Assembly: GCA_963764215.1 (NCBI GenBank) | Contig: CAVXRS010000007.1 | Coordinates: 186,001 to 250,000, forward strand | Length of the DNA stretch: 64,000 nucleotides | Reading direction: 5' to 3' | Source of the DNA: JAFDWI01 sp963764215 | GTDB taxonomy: Bacteria; Actinomycetota; Acidimicrobiia; Acidimicrobiales; Iamiaceae | In this document: positions 27,299 to 35,757 of the stretch, in pieces | Layout of the letters: every line of letters starts with the position of its first letter | How positions within the stretch are numbered: position 1 is the stretch's first letter | Made by a program: the position numbers and the translations under genes | Notes under the pieces: model-generated | Databases searched by the model: none | What the model was told of the DNA's origin: nothing | What the model saw: the letters and a program-made list of their open reading frames with translations, nothing else

Positions 27299-28198
27299 GT
27301 GGTGCAGGTGAACCTCGAGGAACGGGCGGAACCCGAACGTGCGGCGGTGATCGCCGTCGACGTGTCCACCTCGGTGGTCCGCGCCGGTTTCGTGGGTACC
27401 GCGACCGGCCGGATGACGACCTTTCCGACGACACCGCCCGGCCAGGAGTGGGGTCTCGATCGGCTCGACCGGATCGTCACCGAGGCCATCGAGAGCGCCG
27501 CCGGGTTCGGCTTGCACGCGGCCCAGATCGTCCTCGCCGTGCCCGGACTCGTCGATCCGATCCACGGCGTGGTGCAGCATTCGCCAGGGTTCGCATGGCA
27601 CGACGTGGCGGTCGCCCATGCGTTGGAGGCCACGACCGGGTGCGGGGTGCTGGTGCGGGAGCGGACACGTTCGGCGGCGGCGGCCGAAGGTGTGCTCGGC
27701 GTGGCCGGGGAATGTCCGGCGGCACTGTTCGTCTCGGTCGGCGACGACCTCGGCGCGGCGCTGGTCCAGCACGGCCAGGTCTCACCGGACCGGGCCCAGG
27801 TCGGTGAAATCGGCCGCTTCCGGCTGCGGTCGGGCCCGCAGGCGGGTCGGCGGTTGGAAGACGTCGTGAGGAGCCGGGCGAGCCGGGGCGAAATGGTCGG
27901 CGCGGTGGCCGACGTGCTCGACTGGCTCAGCACCGTCTTCGCTCCCGAGTTGATCGTGTTGGGCGGCGAGCTCGGCGGCGTCGACCTTTCGCTGGTCGAC
28001 GAGATCACCGCCGAGTTGACCCGACGCGACGAGGGGCGCCCGCCCCCGCCGGTGCGGACCGCGGCCCACGGTCCGGATGCGGCGTGGGTCGGGGCCGCGC
28101 TCACCGGTTGGCGACGTGCGCGCTGGCCGTTGCACGTGCTGGGGACGGTCGTGCAACGTGTCGCCGCGCGGGACGAAGAACGGCGCGAGCGGCCCTGA
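27299..28198 (+). CDS. ROK-family protein lacking catalytic and zinc residues
   Basis: A 299-residue protein with ROK/actin-fold layout: AVIAVDVSTSVVRAGFVG (phosphate-1), IVLAVPGLVDPIHGVVQHSP, VSVGDDLGAALVQHGQ and VLGGELGGVD. However, the normal NDAN catalytic motif is replaced by RERT (VRERTRSAAAAEG), removing the base Asp. The GEIGH histidine is GEIGR, and the CGxxGC zinc motif is missing (SGPQAGRRLED). It therefore probably does not phosphorylate sugar and may be a regulator or scaffold, although no HTH is present. The start is uncertain among GTGs at 27260, 27299 and 27302. It is divergent from the SNF2 gene. Confidence 0.72.
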   Translation: MVQVNLEERAEPERAAVIAVDVSTSVVRAGFVGTATGRMTTFPTTPPGQEWGLDRLDRIVTEAIESAAGFGLHAAQIVLAVPGLVDPIHGVVQHSPGFAWHDVAVAHALEATTGCGVLVRERTRSAAAAEGVLGVAGECPAALFVSVGDDLGAALVQHGQVSPDRAQVGEIGRFRLRSGPQAGRRLEDVVRSRASRGEMVGAVADVLDWLSTVFAPELIVLGGELGGVDLSLVDEITAELTRRDEGRPPPPVRTAAHGPDAAWVGAALTGWRRARWPLHVLGTVVQRVAARDEERRERP

Positions 28199-29320
28199 TC
28201 AGCTCTCCGGCCACCGGACGCGGGCATCCAGGCCGAGGAAGTCGCCGTAGCCGGCCGCGGCCTGCTCGATGTCGGCTCGCCGGCGCTTGGAGAGCTTCGC
28301 GAACGGTTCGGGGGAGATGTCCACGCGCTTCGCGGTGACCTTGCGGGTCCACACGCCGATGACCGTTCCGTCGTCGACGATCGTGGGCCGGAACATGCCG
28401 TTGTTGCCGGGAACGACCAACTTGAGCTGGTCGGGTTCCATGATCGCCGCACGGTCGCCGTAGCCGAGCACGTACTCGTCGAAACCCGAGAGCAGGAGCA
28501 CACGTCGCGACCCCTCGGGCGCCTCGACGGGCTCGTCGCCGATGGCCGCGGCCTCCTCGGAGCCGAGCAACATGGGGCCGAACTCGGTGGGCACCTCGGC
28601 GAGTCGACCGCCCGCGACCTCGATCGCCCGGCGGACCTGGGCCATCTTCAGCCCCGACCAGCGCCGCAGCTCGGATGCCGGGGCCGGGCCGTGGCTGGTG
28701 AAATACCGGGACGCGAGCTCGCCAAGTGCCGCGTCGGGCTCGACGGTGCGGGCGTCGGGAACCCAGCGGTCGAGCGACACGAACGTCTGGGTCCGGCCCC
28801 GCTGGGGGCCCATGCAGATGACACCCCGCTGGGCGGCGAACCACAACAGGTGGTAGCCGTGACGGCTCTCGGTGAGCACGCCTGCCTCGGCCAGGAGTTC
28901 GAGGCAGTCCTCGCGGGCGACCGGTTCTCCGTGGTCGAGCGCGTCGGCGAGCACCTCACAGGCGGTCTCGACGTCGACGTCGCTCAACCCGAGGTATTCG
29001 CGTCGCCGCTCGACCCCTTTGAACGCGAAACCCTCGGCGAGGTGAAGCATCCACCGGGTGTCCGCAGCCGGAATGAAGTGCACGGTGTTGCGCAACGGCC
29101 AGGTCCGCAGGATCGTCGCTTCTTCGCCGGCCTGTTGCACCGCGGCGAGATCGAGCGAGCTCGAGCGGGCGCCGATCGACCACAGCCCGCTCCAGATCTC
29201 CTGGGACTGCAACGCCCCCATGTGCTCGACCACCTCGGTGGCGGACACGCCGGGACGCGGGGCGAGCCAGTGGTTGGCCAGGCGGAGTCGGCGGATGTCG
29301 CGGGCGGTCAGGGTGCGCAT
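28199..29320 (-). CDS. Winged-helix DNA-binding (HTH_42 / YcaQ-AlkX-like) protein
   Basis: A 373-residue protein of the HTH_42 superfamily, which includes DNA glycosylases such as YcaQ. Visible marks are LTARDIRRLRLANHWLA, EHMGALQSQEIWSGLWSIGAR (about 31-51), LRTWPLRNTVHFIPAADTRWML and a C-terminal LLLSGFDEYVLGYGDR followed by LVVPGNNGMFRPTIVDDG. In glycosylase members the QxQ region and a late Asp/Glu form the active site; the QSQ at about 38-40 fits. Repair of alkylated or crosslinked DNA is possible. ATG 29320; its stop abuts the ROK gene's stop on the other strand. Confidence 0.85.
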   Translation of the reverse strand: MRTLTARDIRRLRLANHWLAPRPGVSATEVVEHMGALQSQEIWSGLWSIGARSSSLDLAAVQQAGEEATILRTWPLRNTVHFIPAADTRWMLHLAEGFAFKGVERRREYLGLSDVDVETACEVLADALDHGEPVAREDCLELLAEAGVLTESRHGYHLLWFAAQRGVICMGPQRGRTQTFVSLDRWVPDARTVEPDAALGELASRYFTSHGPAPASELRRWSGLKMAQVRRAIEVAGGRLAEVPTEFGPMLLGSEEAAAIGDEPVEAPEGSRRVLLLSGFDEYVLGYGDRAAIMEPDQLKLVVPGNNGMFRPTIVDDGTVIGVWTRKVTAKRVDISPEPFAKLSKRRRADIEQAAAGYGDFLGLDARVRWPES

Positions 29321-29439
29321 CGGTGGGTTCTTACCACTCCGTTCGATGCCGACTCGTGCAGTGGACGTTTGGAACCGGCCGTAGGTGGGTACGGATCGGT
29401 CGACCGTCTGTTGCACGGCACGATCCGAGAGGACAGGGC

Positions 29440-29964
29440 ATGGCATTGAGTGAACGTTCCAGATCCGAGATCTATACTGGTTTCGTTCCCATCGTCGGTG
29501 TCGAAGCGACCGAGGAAATGCTCTCCTACTTTCCTGCTCGGGATGTCGAAGAACCGGTCACCAAGGAGTTCCTGCGCGCCGAGAACGCCCTCGTGCGCTC
29601 TGAGCTCCGGGCCGACATGGCGTCGTTGCGCGAAGAGCTCAAGGGTGACATGGCGTCGTTGCGCGAAGAGTTCAAGGGTGACATGGTGTCCTTGCGCGAA
29701 GAGCTCAACGGTGACATGGTGTCCTTGCGCGAAGAGCTCAAGGGTGACATGGCGTCGTTGCGCGAAGAGCTCAAGGGTGACATGGTCGACCTGCGTGCTG
29801 AGCTGCGGGGTGAAATGGCCGACCTGCGTGCTGAGCTCAAAGGCGACATCTCGGATCTGCGCAGCGAGATGCACGAATCGCTTCGCGTGCAGCTCTACTG
29901 GTTGATCGGTGTCATCGTGACGATGACCGGCATCATCCTCTCGGTGCTCGTCGCTCTCCACTGA
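29440..29964 (+). CDS. Tail-anchored coiled-coil protein with eight 11-residue repeats
   Basis: A 174-residue protein. Residues 1-56 are a mixed acidic domain (IYTGFVPIVGVEATEEMLSY). Residues 57-144 are eight consecutive 11-residue repeats of the form GDMxSLREELK, predicting a long helix. Residues about 149-172 form a single C-terminal membrane helix (YWLIGVIVTMTGIILSVLVALH). The protein is thus probably anchored in the inner membrane with a rod in the cytoplasm, resembling CCDC90/DUF1640-type mitochondrial/bacterial coiled-coil proteins in layout. ATG 29440 follows GAGGACAGGG. Function is unknown and no partner is evident. Confidence 0.8.
   Translation: MALSERSRSEIYTGFVPIVGVEATEEMLSYFPARDVEEPVTKEFLRAENALVRSELRADMASLREELKGDMASLREEFKGDMVSLREELNGDMVSLREELKGDMASLREELKGDMVDLRAELRGEMADLRAELKGDISDLRSEMHESLRVQLYWLIGVIVTMTGIILSVLVALH
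29608..29871. repeat. 33-bp tandem repeat array (8 units) in coding sequence
   Basis: Eight units of 33 bp encode the 11-residue coiled-coil repeats. The first five are nearly identical in DNA (variants of GACATGGCGTCGTTGCGCGA), the last three diverge. The period keeps frame, so copy number can change without breaking the gene. Confidence 0.9.
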
Positions 29965-30019
29965 GCACGTCGCCGAGCTGCAGGCGCTGCCCGAGTTGCC
30001 GACACCGGCGTTCGCCGGT

Positions 30020-31009
30020 CTACCAGAACTCTTCGAAGTGGATGTTGCCCGGGTCCTTGCGCTTGTCGAGCTTGAATCCCAGGCCGACCAGGATCTCCAC
30101 GATGCCGGTGGGCTCGGGATAGACGGGCTCGTCGCCCGACTCGTCGGGCAGGCCGATCATGTCGGGGTTGCCGCACACGAACACGTGCACCGTCGCCGGG
30201 TCGAGCTCGAGGCCGAGACGGTCCGGGGTGAAGTCGGTGCGGACCACGTCCTGGATGTAGCGCTTCTCGACGTCGGGTTCGCGGGTGGGGATCGGCAGGT
30301 AGGTGTAGTTGGCGAAGCGTTCCTCGAGCGCCCGGTTCTTGTCGAGGTACACCAGGTCGGACCAGTGTCGGGCGGTCACCGCCGAGATGATCGGACCGGT
30401 GTGGCCGGTGCGCAACAACTCCACGATCATGGCGATGTTGGGCGCTTCGCCGGTGCCGGTGGACAGGAACACCAGCGGCGTGGTCTTGTCGTCGATCGCC
30501 TCGGCGGTGTAGCGCCCGGCCATCTTGCGGCCCATGAAGAGCCGGTCGCCGACGTCTTTGAGCGCCAGTCGTGGGGTGAGCCCGGGTACGAAATCGTCCT
30601 CGGGATGCACCAGCACCGCGTAGATCTCGATGTCGTCCAGGTCCTCGCAGCGGGCCAGGTCGGCGGTGCCGTGGTCGGCGTGGTAGTCGTCGCTGGTGAA
30701 CATCGGGGTCGACACCGAATACGAGCGGCGGACCAGCTTGGTCCACTTGTCGTCGATGTCGGCTTCCAGGGCGTCGTCGCAGCGGGGTTCCCAGTAGCCC
30801 AGGCCCAGCGACGCGTAGGTGCCGGGCGTGAACGACACCGGACCGTCGTCGGGTTTGACCCCGAAGAGCCACACCTCCTCGGTGAGCCGGTCGAAGTAGG
30901 TGATGGTGGCGTTGTAGTAGTGCTCGGCCAGCGTCGGGCCGATCTCGGACAGCGACGCACTCGCCTCGGCGAAGGTCAGGTTCGGGTCGATGGAGTCTGG
31001 CAGGGCCAT
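30020..31009 (-). CDS. Ferredoxin/flavodoxin-NADP+ reductase family protein
   Basis: A 329-residue FAD/NAD(P) oxidoreductase. The FAD site is RRSYSVSTP (RxYS motif, about 93-101) and the NADP pyrophosphate site is VFLSTGTGEAPNIAMI (about 178-193). The FNR C-terminal end DPGNIHFEEFW with terminal aromatic Trp stacks on the flavin in known Fpr proteins. It contains an insertion of about 40 residues (DDYHADHGTADLARCEDLDD) between the FAD strands, larger than the E. coli form. It could feed electrons to a ferredoxin for P450 or other oxygenases. It is divergent from the AcuI-type gene with 120 bp between. Confidence 0.9.
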   Translation of the reverse strand: MALPDSIDPNLTFAEASASLSEIGPTLAEHYYNATITYFDRLTEEVWLFGVKPDDGPVSFTPGTYASLGLGYWEPRCDDALEADIDDKWTKLVRRSYSVSTPMFTSDDYHADHGTADLARCEDLDDIEIYAVLVHPEDDFVPGLTPRLALKDVGDRLFMGRKMAGRYTAEAIDDKTTPLVFLSTGTGEAPNIAMIVELLRTGHTGPIISAVTARHWSDLVYLDKNRALEERFANYTYLPIPTREPDVEKRYIQDVVRTDFTPDRLGLELDPATVHVFVCGNPDMIGLPDESGDEPVYPEPTGIVEILVGLGFKLDKRKDPGNIHFEEFW

Positions 31010-31129
31010 CCGGCGATTCTGCCAGGAATCGGCCGGCCGGTCGCGACGGAACCCGCCGCAGGAGGCACGAGCGGCGCGGAGCTAAGGTCGGACACCGGGA
31101 ATCGACCGACCGGACTGGAGTAGGGCATC

Positions 31130-32119
31130 GTGGCAACGTTCGAGGGATTTGTGCTCACCGAGGGTGACGGCGCACCGGCATGTGCCTGGTCCGACGTCGA
31201 CGAAGCCGACCTGATGGACGGCGACGTGACCGTGGAAGTCTCCCACTCGTCGCTCAACTACAAGGACGGCCTCGCGATCACCGGTTCGTCGCCGGTGGTG
31301 CGCCGGTGGCCGATGATCCCCGGTATCGACTTGGTGGGCACGGTCCGTTCCTCGGACCACGCCGACGTCGCGGTCGGCGACGCCGTGGTGTGCAACGGCT
31401 GGGGGATGGGCGAGACGCATCTGGGCGGGTGGGCGACCCTCGCACGCGTGCCCGGTGACTGGTTGGTGCCCCTGCCCGCGGGGATCACCGCGGAGCGGTC
31501 GATGGCGATCGGCACGGCCGGGTACACCGCGATGCTGTGCGTGCTGGCCCTGGAACGCCACGGGGTGACCCCCGATGCGGGACCGGTGCTGGTGACCGGC
31601 GCTTCCGGTGGGGTGGGCAGCGTGGCGGTCGCGATTCTGGCGAACCTGGGTCACGAGGTGGTGGCCTCCACGGGGCGGCGGGACACCCAGGGCGACTTCC
31701 TGCGCGGTCTGGGCGCGTCCGACCTGGTGGACCGCGGCGACTTCGAGGGCAAGGTGCGACCCTTGGCCAAGGAGCGCTGGGCGGGCGCGATCGACACGGT
31801 CGGTTCGGCCACGTTGGCCAACGTGTGCGCGCAGACCTCCTACGGCGGCACGGTCGCGGCGTGCGGGCTGGTCGGGGGCATGGACCTGCCCGCGAGCGTT
31901 GCGCCGTTCATCCTGCGTGGGGTGACCCTGGCCGGTGTCGACAGTGTGATGACCCCGATGGAGTTGCGTCGCACGGCCTGGGATCGGCTGTCGACGGATC
32001 TGCCCATGGGGCTGCTCGACGATTTGAGCGAGCTGCATCCGATCGCCGACGCGCCGGACCTGGCCGGCCGGATCGTGCAGGGCCAGGTGCACGGACGGAT
32101 CGTCTTCAGCCTCGGCTGA
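31130..32119 (+). CDS. MDR-family acrylyl-CoA reductase-type oxidoreductase (AcuI/YhdH)
   Basis: A 329-residue zinc-independent medium-chain dehydrogenase. Family marks are SSLNYKDGLAITGSSPVVRRWP MIPGIDLVG, CNGWGMGETHLGGWATLARV, IGTAGYTAMLCVLALE, the NADPH site VTGASGGVGSVAVAIL and ASDLVDR. This pattern is that of YhdH/AcuI, which reduces acryloyl-CoA to propionyl-CoA with NADPH, protecting against a toxic acrylyl intermediate. GTG 31130 with GGAG upstream. It is not part of an obvious operon; a GC-rich inverted repeat 7 nt past the stop may terminate it. Confidence 0.9.
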   Translation: MATFEGFVLTEGDGAPACAWSDVDEADLMDGDVTVEVSHSSLNYKDGLAITGSSPVVRRWPMIPGIDLVGTVRSSDHADVAVGDAVVCNGWGMGETHLGGWATLARVPGDWLVPLPAGITAERSMAIGTAGYTAMLCVLALERHGVTPDAGPVLVTGASGGVGSVAVAILANLGHEVVASTGRRDTQGDFLRGLGASDLVDRGDFEGKVRPLAKERWAGAIDTVGSATLANVCAQTSYGGTVAACGLVGGMDLPASVAPFILRGVTLAGVDSVMTPMELRRTAWDRLSTDLPMGLLDDLSELHPIADAPDLAGRIVQGQVHGRIVFSLG

Positions 32120-32125
32120 ACCGTT

Positions 32126-32138
32126 CCCCCCTGGGGGG
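32126..32138. terminator. Candidate GC hairpin after acuI-type gene
   Basis: CCCCCC-T-GGGGGG begins 7 nt past the stop codon. The stem is perfect but there is no T-run, as is usual for high-GC actinobacteria. Confidence 0.35.
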
Positions 32139-32243
32139 TCAGTCGCCGGATCGGCGGTGCCGCCGCTCCTGACCCGTGTGCCGTAGAGCGAAGCCGCCGC
32201 GAAAGCGGCTGACATGGCGGAAGCCGAGGGGTACGCTGGCCGA

Positions 32244-33384
32244 ATGGGAAAGGGGCGCTTGGCCAGGGTGAAGGTCTTGGCGGTTGCGGCGGTCGCGGCG
32301 CTGGCCGGAGGGGTCGTGATCGGGTCCGTTGCGGCGACGTCGGTCGCCCGCGCCAGCTCTGTGCAGGGAAGCGATTCGGCACATGCCGTCACCCAGAAGT
32401 TCACCCACGATGGGCATTTCGTCATCCCTGCCGGGGTCGACACCATCACGGTGACCGTCACGGGCGGCGGCGGTGGCGCGGCACATGACCTTTACGAGGC
32501 GCGGTCGTTGGGTGGACAGGAACAGACCTACCCAGGCCAACCAGGTGGGCAGGTACAGGCCACCATCGACGTGGCATCGTTGAGCGGACGCACCCTCGAC
32601 GTGGTCGTAGGAGCAGCGGGTCATGACGGACTGGTCGACACCGGCGCCGGTGGCACCGGATTCGGCGTCGGTGGTGATGGCGGCGTCGACGGAAGCGGCC
32701 TTCACGGTGAGAACGTGCTGGGTTCCGGTGGTGGCGGCGGGGGTGGTGCGTCCGCGGTGCTGTCGGGGACGACACCGCTGGTTGTCGCCGGCGGTGGTGG
32801 CGGTGGTGGTGCTCGGGTGCTCGTACTCGGGGCACCGCTGAATTATGTCGGCGGGTCCTGCACCTGGCGGGTGGGCCCGACGAGGTGGTTGCGTTGTCTG
32901 GTCCCGTTCCCGCCGACGACGTCGACGCCACCGGTGACGCCGCCCCCGGCGTGCACGCAGCCCTCCGCCCCGACCGGACCCGATGGGGGCGACGGTTCGG
33001 ACAGCGGTAGCGACGGACCGCTGCTCATCTCCACCGGCGGTGGTGGGGGTGGCGGCTTTCTCGGCGGTGCCGGGGGACGGTCGAGCGCGGCAGGGAACAG
33101 CTTTCTGCATCGGCGACGGTGATCCCGGCGTCGATCACGTGGCCGGCGCCGGGGCTTCGGCGGTGACCGAGTCGACCGCCGGGACCGGTGGTGTCGACGG
33201 GTCGGTGACGATCAGCTACGAGGATCCGGGCTCGACGGTCTCGGGCGCGAAATTGACGTCCGCTTCGACTTCGACGACCGGCACGACGATTGCCGAACCG
33301 ACGACCGACCCGCCGGCTCCGACCCCTGCGTCGAGCCCGGCGCCGGCCGCTGCGCTCACGCGCACGCCTCGCTACACGGGCTGA
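32244..33384 (+). pseudogene. Secreted glycine-rich-domain protein, probable one-base frameshift
   Basis: From ATG 32244 a signal peptide (residues 1-38: VKVLAVAAVAALAGGVVIGS ... ARA) precedes a typical glycine-rich beta domain. The domain shows VTQKFTHDGHFVIPAGVDTI TVTVTGGGGGAA, then repeated GGGGGGGGAS motifs, a Pro/Thr linker and STGGGGGGGFLGGAGG. The frame stops at 33122 (SFLHRRR), but the next frame continues SFCIGDGDPGVDHVAGAG to GSVTISYEDPGS and a Ser/Thr/Pro/Ala tail ending at 33384. This is the expected domain end (GxVTIxY). Removing one T in the TTT at 33102-33104 restores it. Likely a surface or matrix protein of unknown role. Confidence 0.65.
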
Positions 33385-33489
33385 ACCGGGCGGCCGAGGC
33401 CGGCGAGACGGGCGGCGAAGACGGTCCCGGAGCACACCCTCCGCTCCACCGATCGAGGGTCCGCGATCATTCGGGTTCTGAGGCTCAGT

Positions 33490-34480
33490 TCAACGCACGT
33501 GGTAGCGGGTCGGGCGGCCGTCGTCCGCGACGACTTCACCGGCGTCGACCAGCAGGTCGACATGGCCGACGATCTCGGAGACCGTGAGCATCACCGCATG
33601 AGCCTCGACGTCGGGGAACACCTTGCACGACAACTCGTACGCGCTCGGGTGCACCCAGTTCGCGGATCTCCTCGAGAATTTCCGCGGCCCGGTCTTCGTG
33701 ATGGGCCCGGGTCGTGCGCGCCAACTCCGACAGGTCCCCGAACGCCGGGCCGTGACCGGGGAACACCGCGTCGGGGGCGCGACACTCGAACCGCTGCAGT
33801 GACTCGAGGTACTCCACCAGGCTGCGCCGCCGCCCCAGGAGACTGGACGGGTCCGGCTCGATCAAAGGGTTTGGGGTGATCGAGGGCAACAGGTGATCTC
33901 CCGAGAACAATCGCGAGTGGTGCTCGTCCCACAACGACACGTGCCCCGGCGCGTGACCGGGAGTCACCAACGTGGAGAAGGTGGAACCACCGGCGACGAA
34001 ATCCTGACCGTCGTCGACCGCGACGGTGCGATTCGGATCGATCGTGTGCACGTGGCGCTGCATCTTCGTTGCATGTTCGGGCATCGCCGCGAAGGCCTCG
34101 GTGGGAATGCCGAGGATGTCGATCAGCCTGGTCATCGCCTCCACGTCGTAGCGGCCGGCGAGCTTGGGCAACTCGGCCCGACCTGCGTGAATGGGGATGT
34201 CGGCCTTCTCGGCCAACCAGCCGGCCGCGCCGTAGTGGTCGGGGTGGGCGTGGGTGACGAGGATGACCTCGACTTCTTCGGGCGTCAGTCCGCAGTCGTG
34301 CAGCCCTGCGGTGAGCGTGTCGGTCGAATCCTCGTACATCATGCCCGGGTCGATCACGGTGATCGGATGTTCGGGCAGGATGTAGCAGTTCACCGTGCCG
34401 ACGCGGTAAGGGGTGGGAAGTGGCACCGTGGCGAACTCGATCGGAAGTTCTTCGATCACCGGGACGAGCAGCTCGGGCAT
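33490..34480 (-). pseudogene. Metallo-beta-lactamase-fold hydrolase, one-base frameshift near 3' end
   Basis: The MBL core is complete: LVTHAHPDHYGAAGWL (HxHxDH), DIPIHAGRAELPKLAG, TLVTPGHAPGHVSLWDEH, LFSGDHLLP, and VFPGHGPAFG. This is the glyoxalase II-like branch. In the first frame the end is garbled (PERVRVVVQG...), whereas the neighbouring frame reads HPSAYELSCKVFPDVEAHAV then a winged-helix-like LTVSEIVGHVDLLVDAGEVV up to a TGA at 33490. The join lies near 33648-33652 and needs removal of one base. MBL proteins with this C-terminal helix set hydrolyse thioesters or phosphonate/RNA; the substrate is unknown. Confidence 0.82.
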
Positions 34481-34625
34481 CGGGCCCCTTTCCGGACGGT
34501 TTCTGTCGATCCGGAGGTTACCTACCGCGGTCGGTGCCGATCGACCGCTGACCAGGGCACCCGAACCCTCGACGGCCGATCGCTCCCATCCAGATCCTGC
34601 TCAGAGCGAGAAGCGTAATCTCGGT

Positions 34626-34675
34626 CAGATCGTTCCATAAACTGAATGATAGAGTTCAATTTATGGAACGATCTG
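34626..34675. promoter_or_regulatory. Near-perfect 21-nt inverted repeat spanning the start codon (likely operator)
   Basis: Left arm 34626-34646 and right arm 34655-34675 are inverted copies with one mismatch around an 8-nt spacer (TGATAGAG). The ATG at 34663 lies inside the right arm, so a protein bound here would block both RNA polymerase and translation start. The element is AT-rich in an otherwise GC-rich region. The downstream gene encodes a helix-turn-helix, suggesting autoregulation. Confidence 0.75.
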
Positions 34676-35298
34676 GTTCTCCGAGTTTGCTCCCGATCCT
34701 GCGATCTCGGCAGCAGGCCGAACTGCTCGCCGACCTGCTCGACAACCCGGGCAGGGAACAGTCCTTGGCTGATCTCGGACGCCGGCTCGGCATTCCGGCC
34801 GCTTCGGTCCACCGGGAAGTCCAGCGGGCTGAGCAGGCAGGACTGGTGCGATCACGACAGGTCGGTCGGACCAGGCTCGTGGCCGCTGATGCGACGAGCC
34901 CCTATTTCCGCCCTTTGCGGGAACTGATGGTCAAGGCGTTCGGAGTGCCCGCCAGGCTCGCGCATGCGCTTGCCGATCTCGATGGGATCGACCAGGTGTT
35001 CATCTTCGGCTCCTGGGCCGCTCGCTGGCACGGTGAGGACCCTGAACGGCCAGTGGGAGACATCGACGTGCTGGTGCTGGGCGACCCCGACCGCACGGAA
35101 CTCTATGGATCGTTGCAACAAGTCGGCCTCGAGGTCGGGCGGGTCATGCAGCCCCAGATTCGCCCGACGGACTGGTTGGAGGCGGGGACCGGTTCCTTCC
35201 ACAGCACGGTTGTCTCTCGGCCGATGGTCAAGGTCTACCCATCCGATCCGGTCGACAGGAACGCGCCGACATCGTCCACAGCCCGCGAAGCCACCTGA
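34663..35298 (+). CDS. Winged-HTH fused to MNT-type nucleotidyltransferase
   Basis: A 211-residue protein. Residues about 20-75 are a winged helix (SLADLGRRLGIPAASVHREV) and residues about 105-205 are a minimal nucleotidyltransferase with GSWAARWHG...DIDVLV (GS and DxD metal motif; 15 residues between). Homologues of this HTH-MNT layout act as antitoxins of HEPN toxins, by nucleotidylating (AMPylating) the toxin or by repressing the operon. The HEPN gene is downstream on the opposite strand and the 3' ends overlap by 64 nt. ATG 34663 lies inside a 21-nt inverted repeat. No clear Shine-Dalgarno is seen, so leaderless translation is possible. Confidence 0.85.
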   Translation: MERSGSPSLLPILRSRQQAELLADLLDNPGREQSLADLGRRLGIPAASVHREVQRAEQAGLVRSRQVGRTRLVAADATSPYFRPLRELMVKAFGVPARLAHALADLDGIDQVFIFGSWAARWHGEDPERPVGDIDVLVLGDPDRTELYGSLQQVGLEVGRVMQPQIRPTDWLEAGTGSFHSTVVSRPMVKVYPSDPVDRNAPTSSTAREAT

Positions 35299-35717
35299 AC
35301 CGCCCAGCGGGCGTCGGCTTCGGTGACCTCTGTCTGCTCGTCGACGTCGAGATACTCCAACTTGTTCCGGGTGCCGATGAACACGGCCGAAGTCGCGCTT
35401 GCGAACACGTCGCTCACGTCACCGAGCACCGCGGCTGCCAACGCGAACGTCGCCGTGTGGGCACCCGGGCTCGCCAGTACCCGGTAGCCGGCGTCGAGGT
35501 CGACCGCTTCGGCTGCGTGGCGGTACAGGTCGTACGCGGTGTTGTAGGCAATGCGCCACTGTCTGGCCTCGAGGATCGGGGCCAGCACTTCCTGTTCGTA
35601 ACGGGCACGGCGCAACCATTCCCGGGCCGTGGCGCCGAGGTCGCCAACGAGGTCGTCGCTGATGTTCCCACGTCGGCGGAAGAGCTCGACGACGCGTGCC
35701 AAACGGTCATCGTCCAC
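35235..35717 (-). CDS. HEPN-domain protein (probable toxin/RNase of HEPN-MNT pair)
   Basis: A 160-residue all-helical protein. LEARQWRIAYNTAYDLYRHA AEAV (about residues 48-71) and FALAAAVLG are followed by FIGTRNKLEYLD (about 110-121), in which RNxxEY is the common variant of the HEPN Rx4-6H RNase motif. The protein resembles the SAV_6107-type HEPN family. It starts at GTG 35717 after GGATCG, close to the CoA-transferase gene. Unlike the usual co-directional pair it is convergent with the HTH-nucleotidyltransferase gene; their coding sequences overlap at the ends by 64 nt, so transcripts would be antisense. Confidence 0.75.
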   Translation of the reverse strand: MDDDRLARVVELFRRRGNISDDLVGDLGATAREWLRRARYEQEVLAPILEARQWRIAYNTAYDLYRHAAEAVDLDAGYRVLASPGAHTATFALAAAVLGDVSDVFASATSAVFIGTRNKLEYLDVDEQTEVTEADARWAVQVASRAVDDVGAFLSTGSDG

Positions 35718-35757
35718 GGCGGCGATCCTAGAGGCACCTGGTGACAGCGATCGGTGG

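Noticed and set aside
29608..29871. CRISPR-like array
   Set aside because: Repeats are directly adjacent without spacers and encode 11-residue coiled-coil units in frame.
33102..33122. Programmed frameshift in the glycine-rich gene
   Set aside because: The same extra-base pattern recurs in many unrelated genes here, so a consensus error is simpler.
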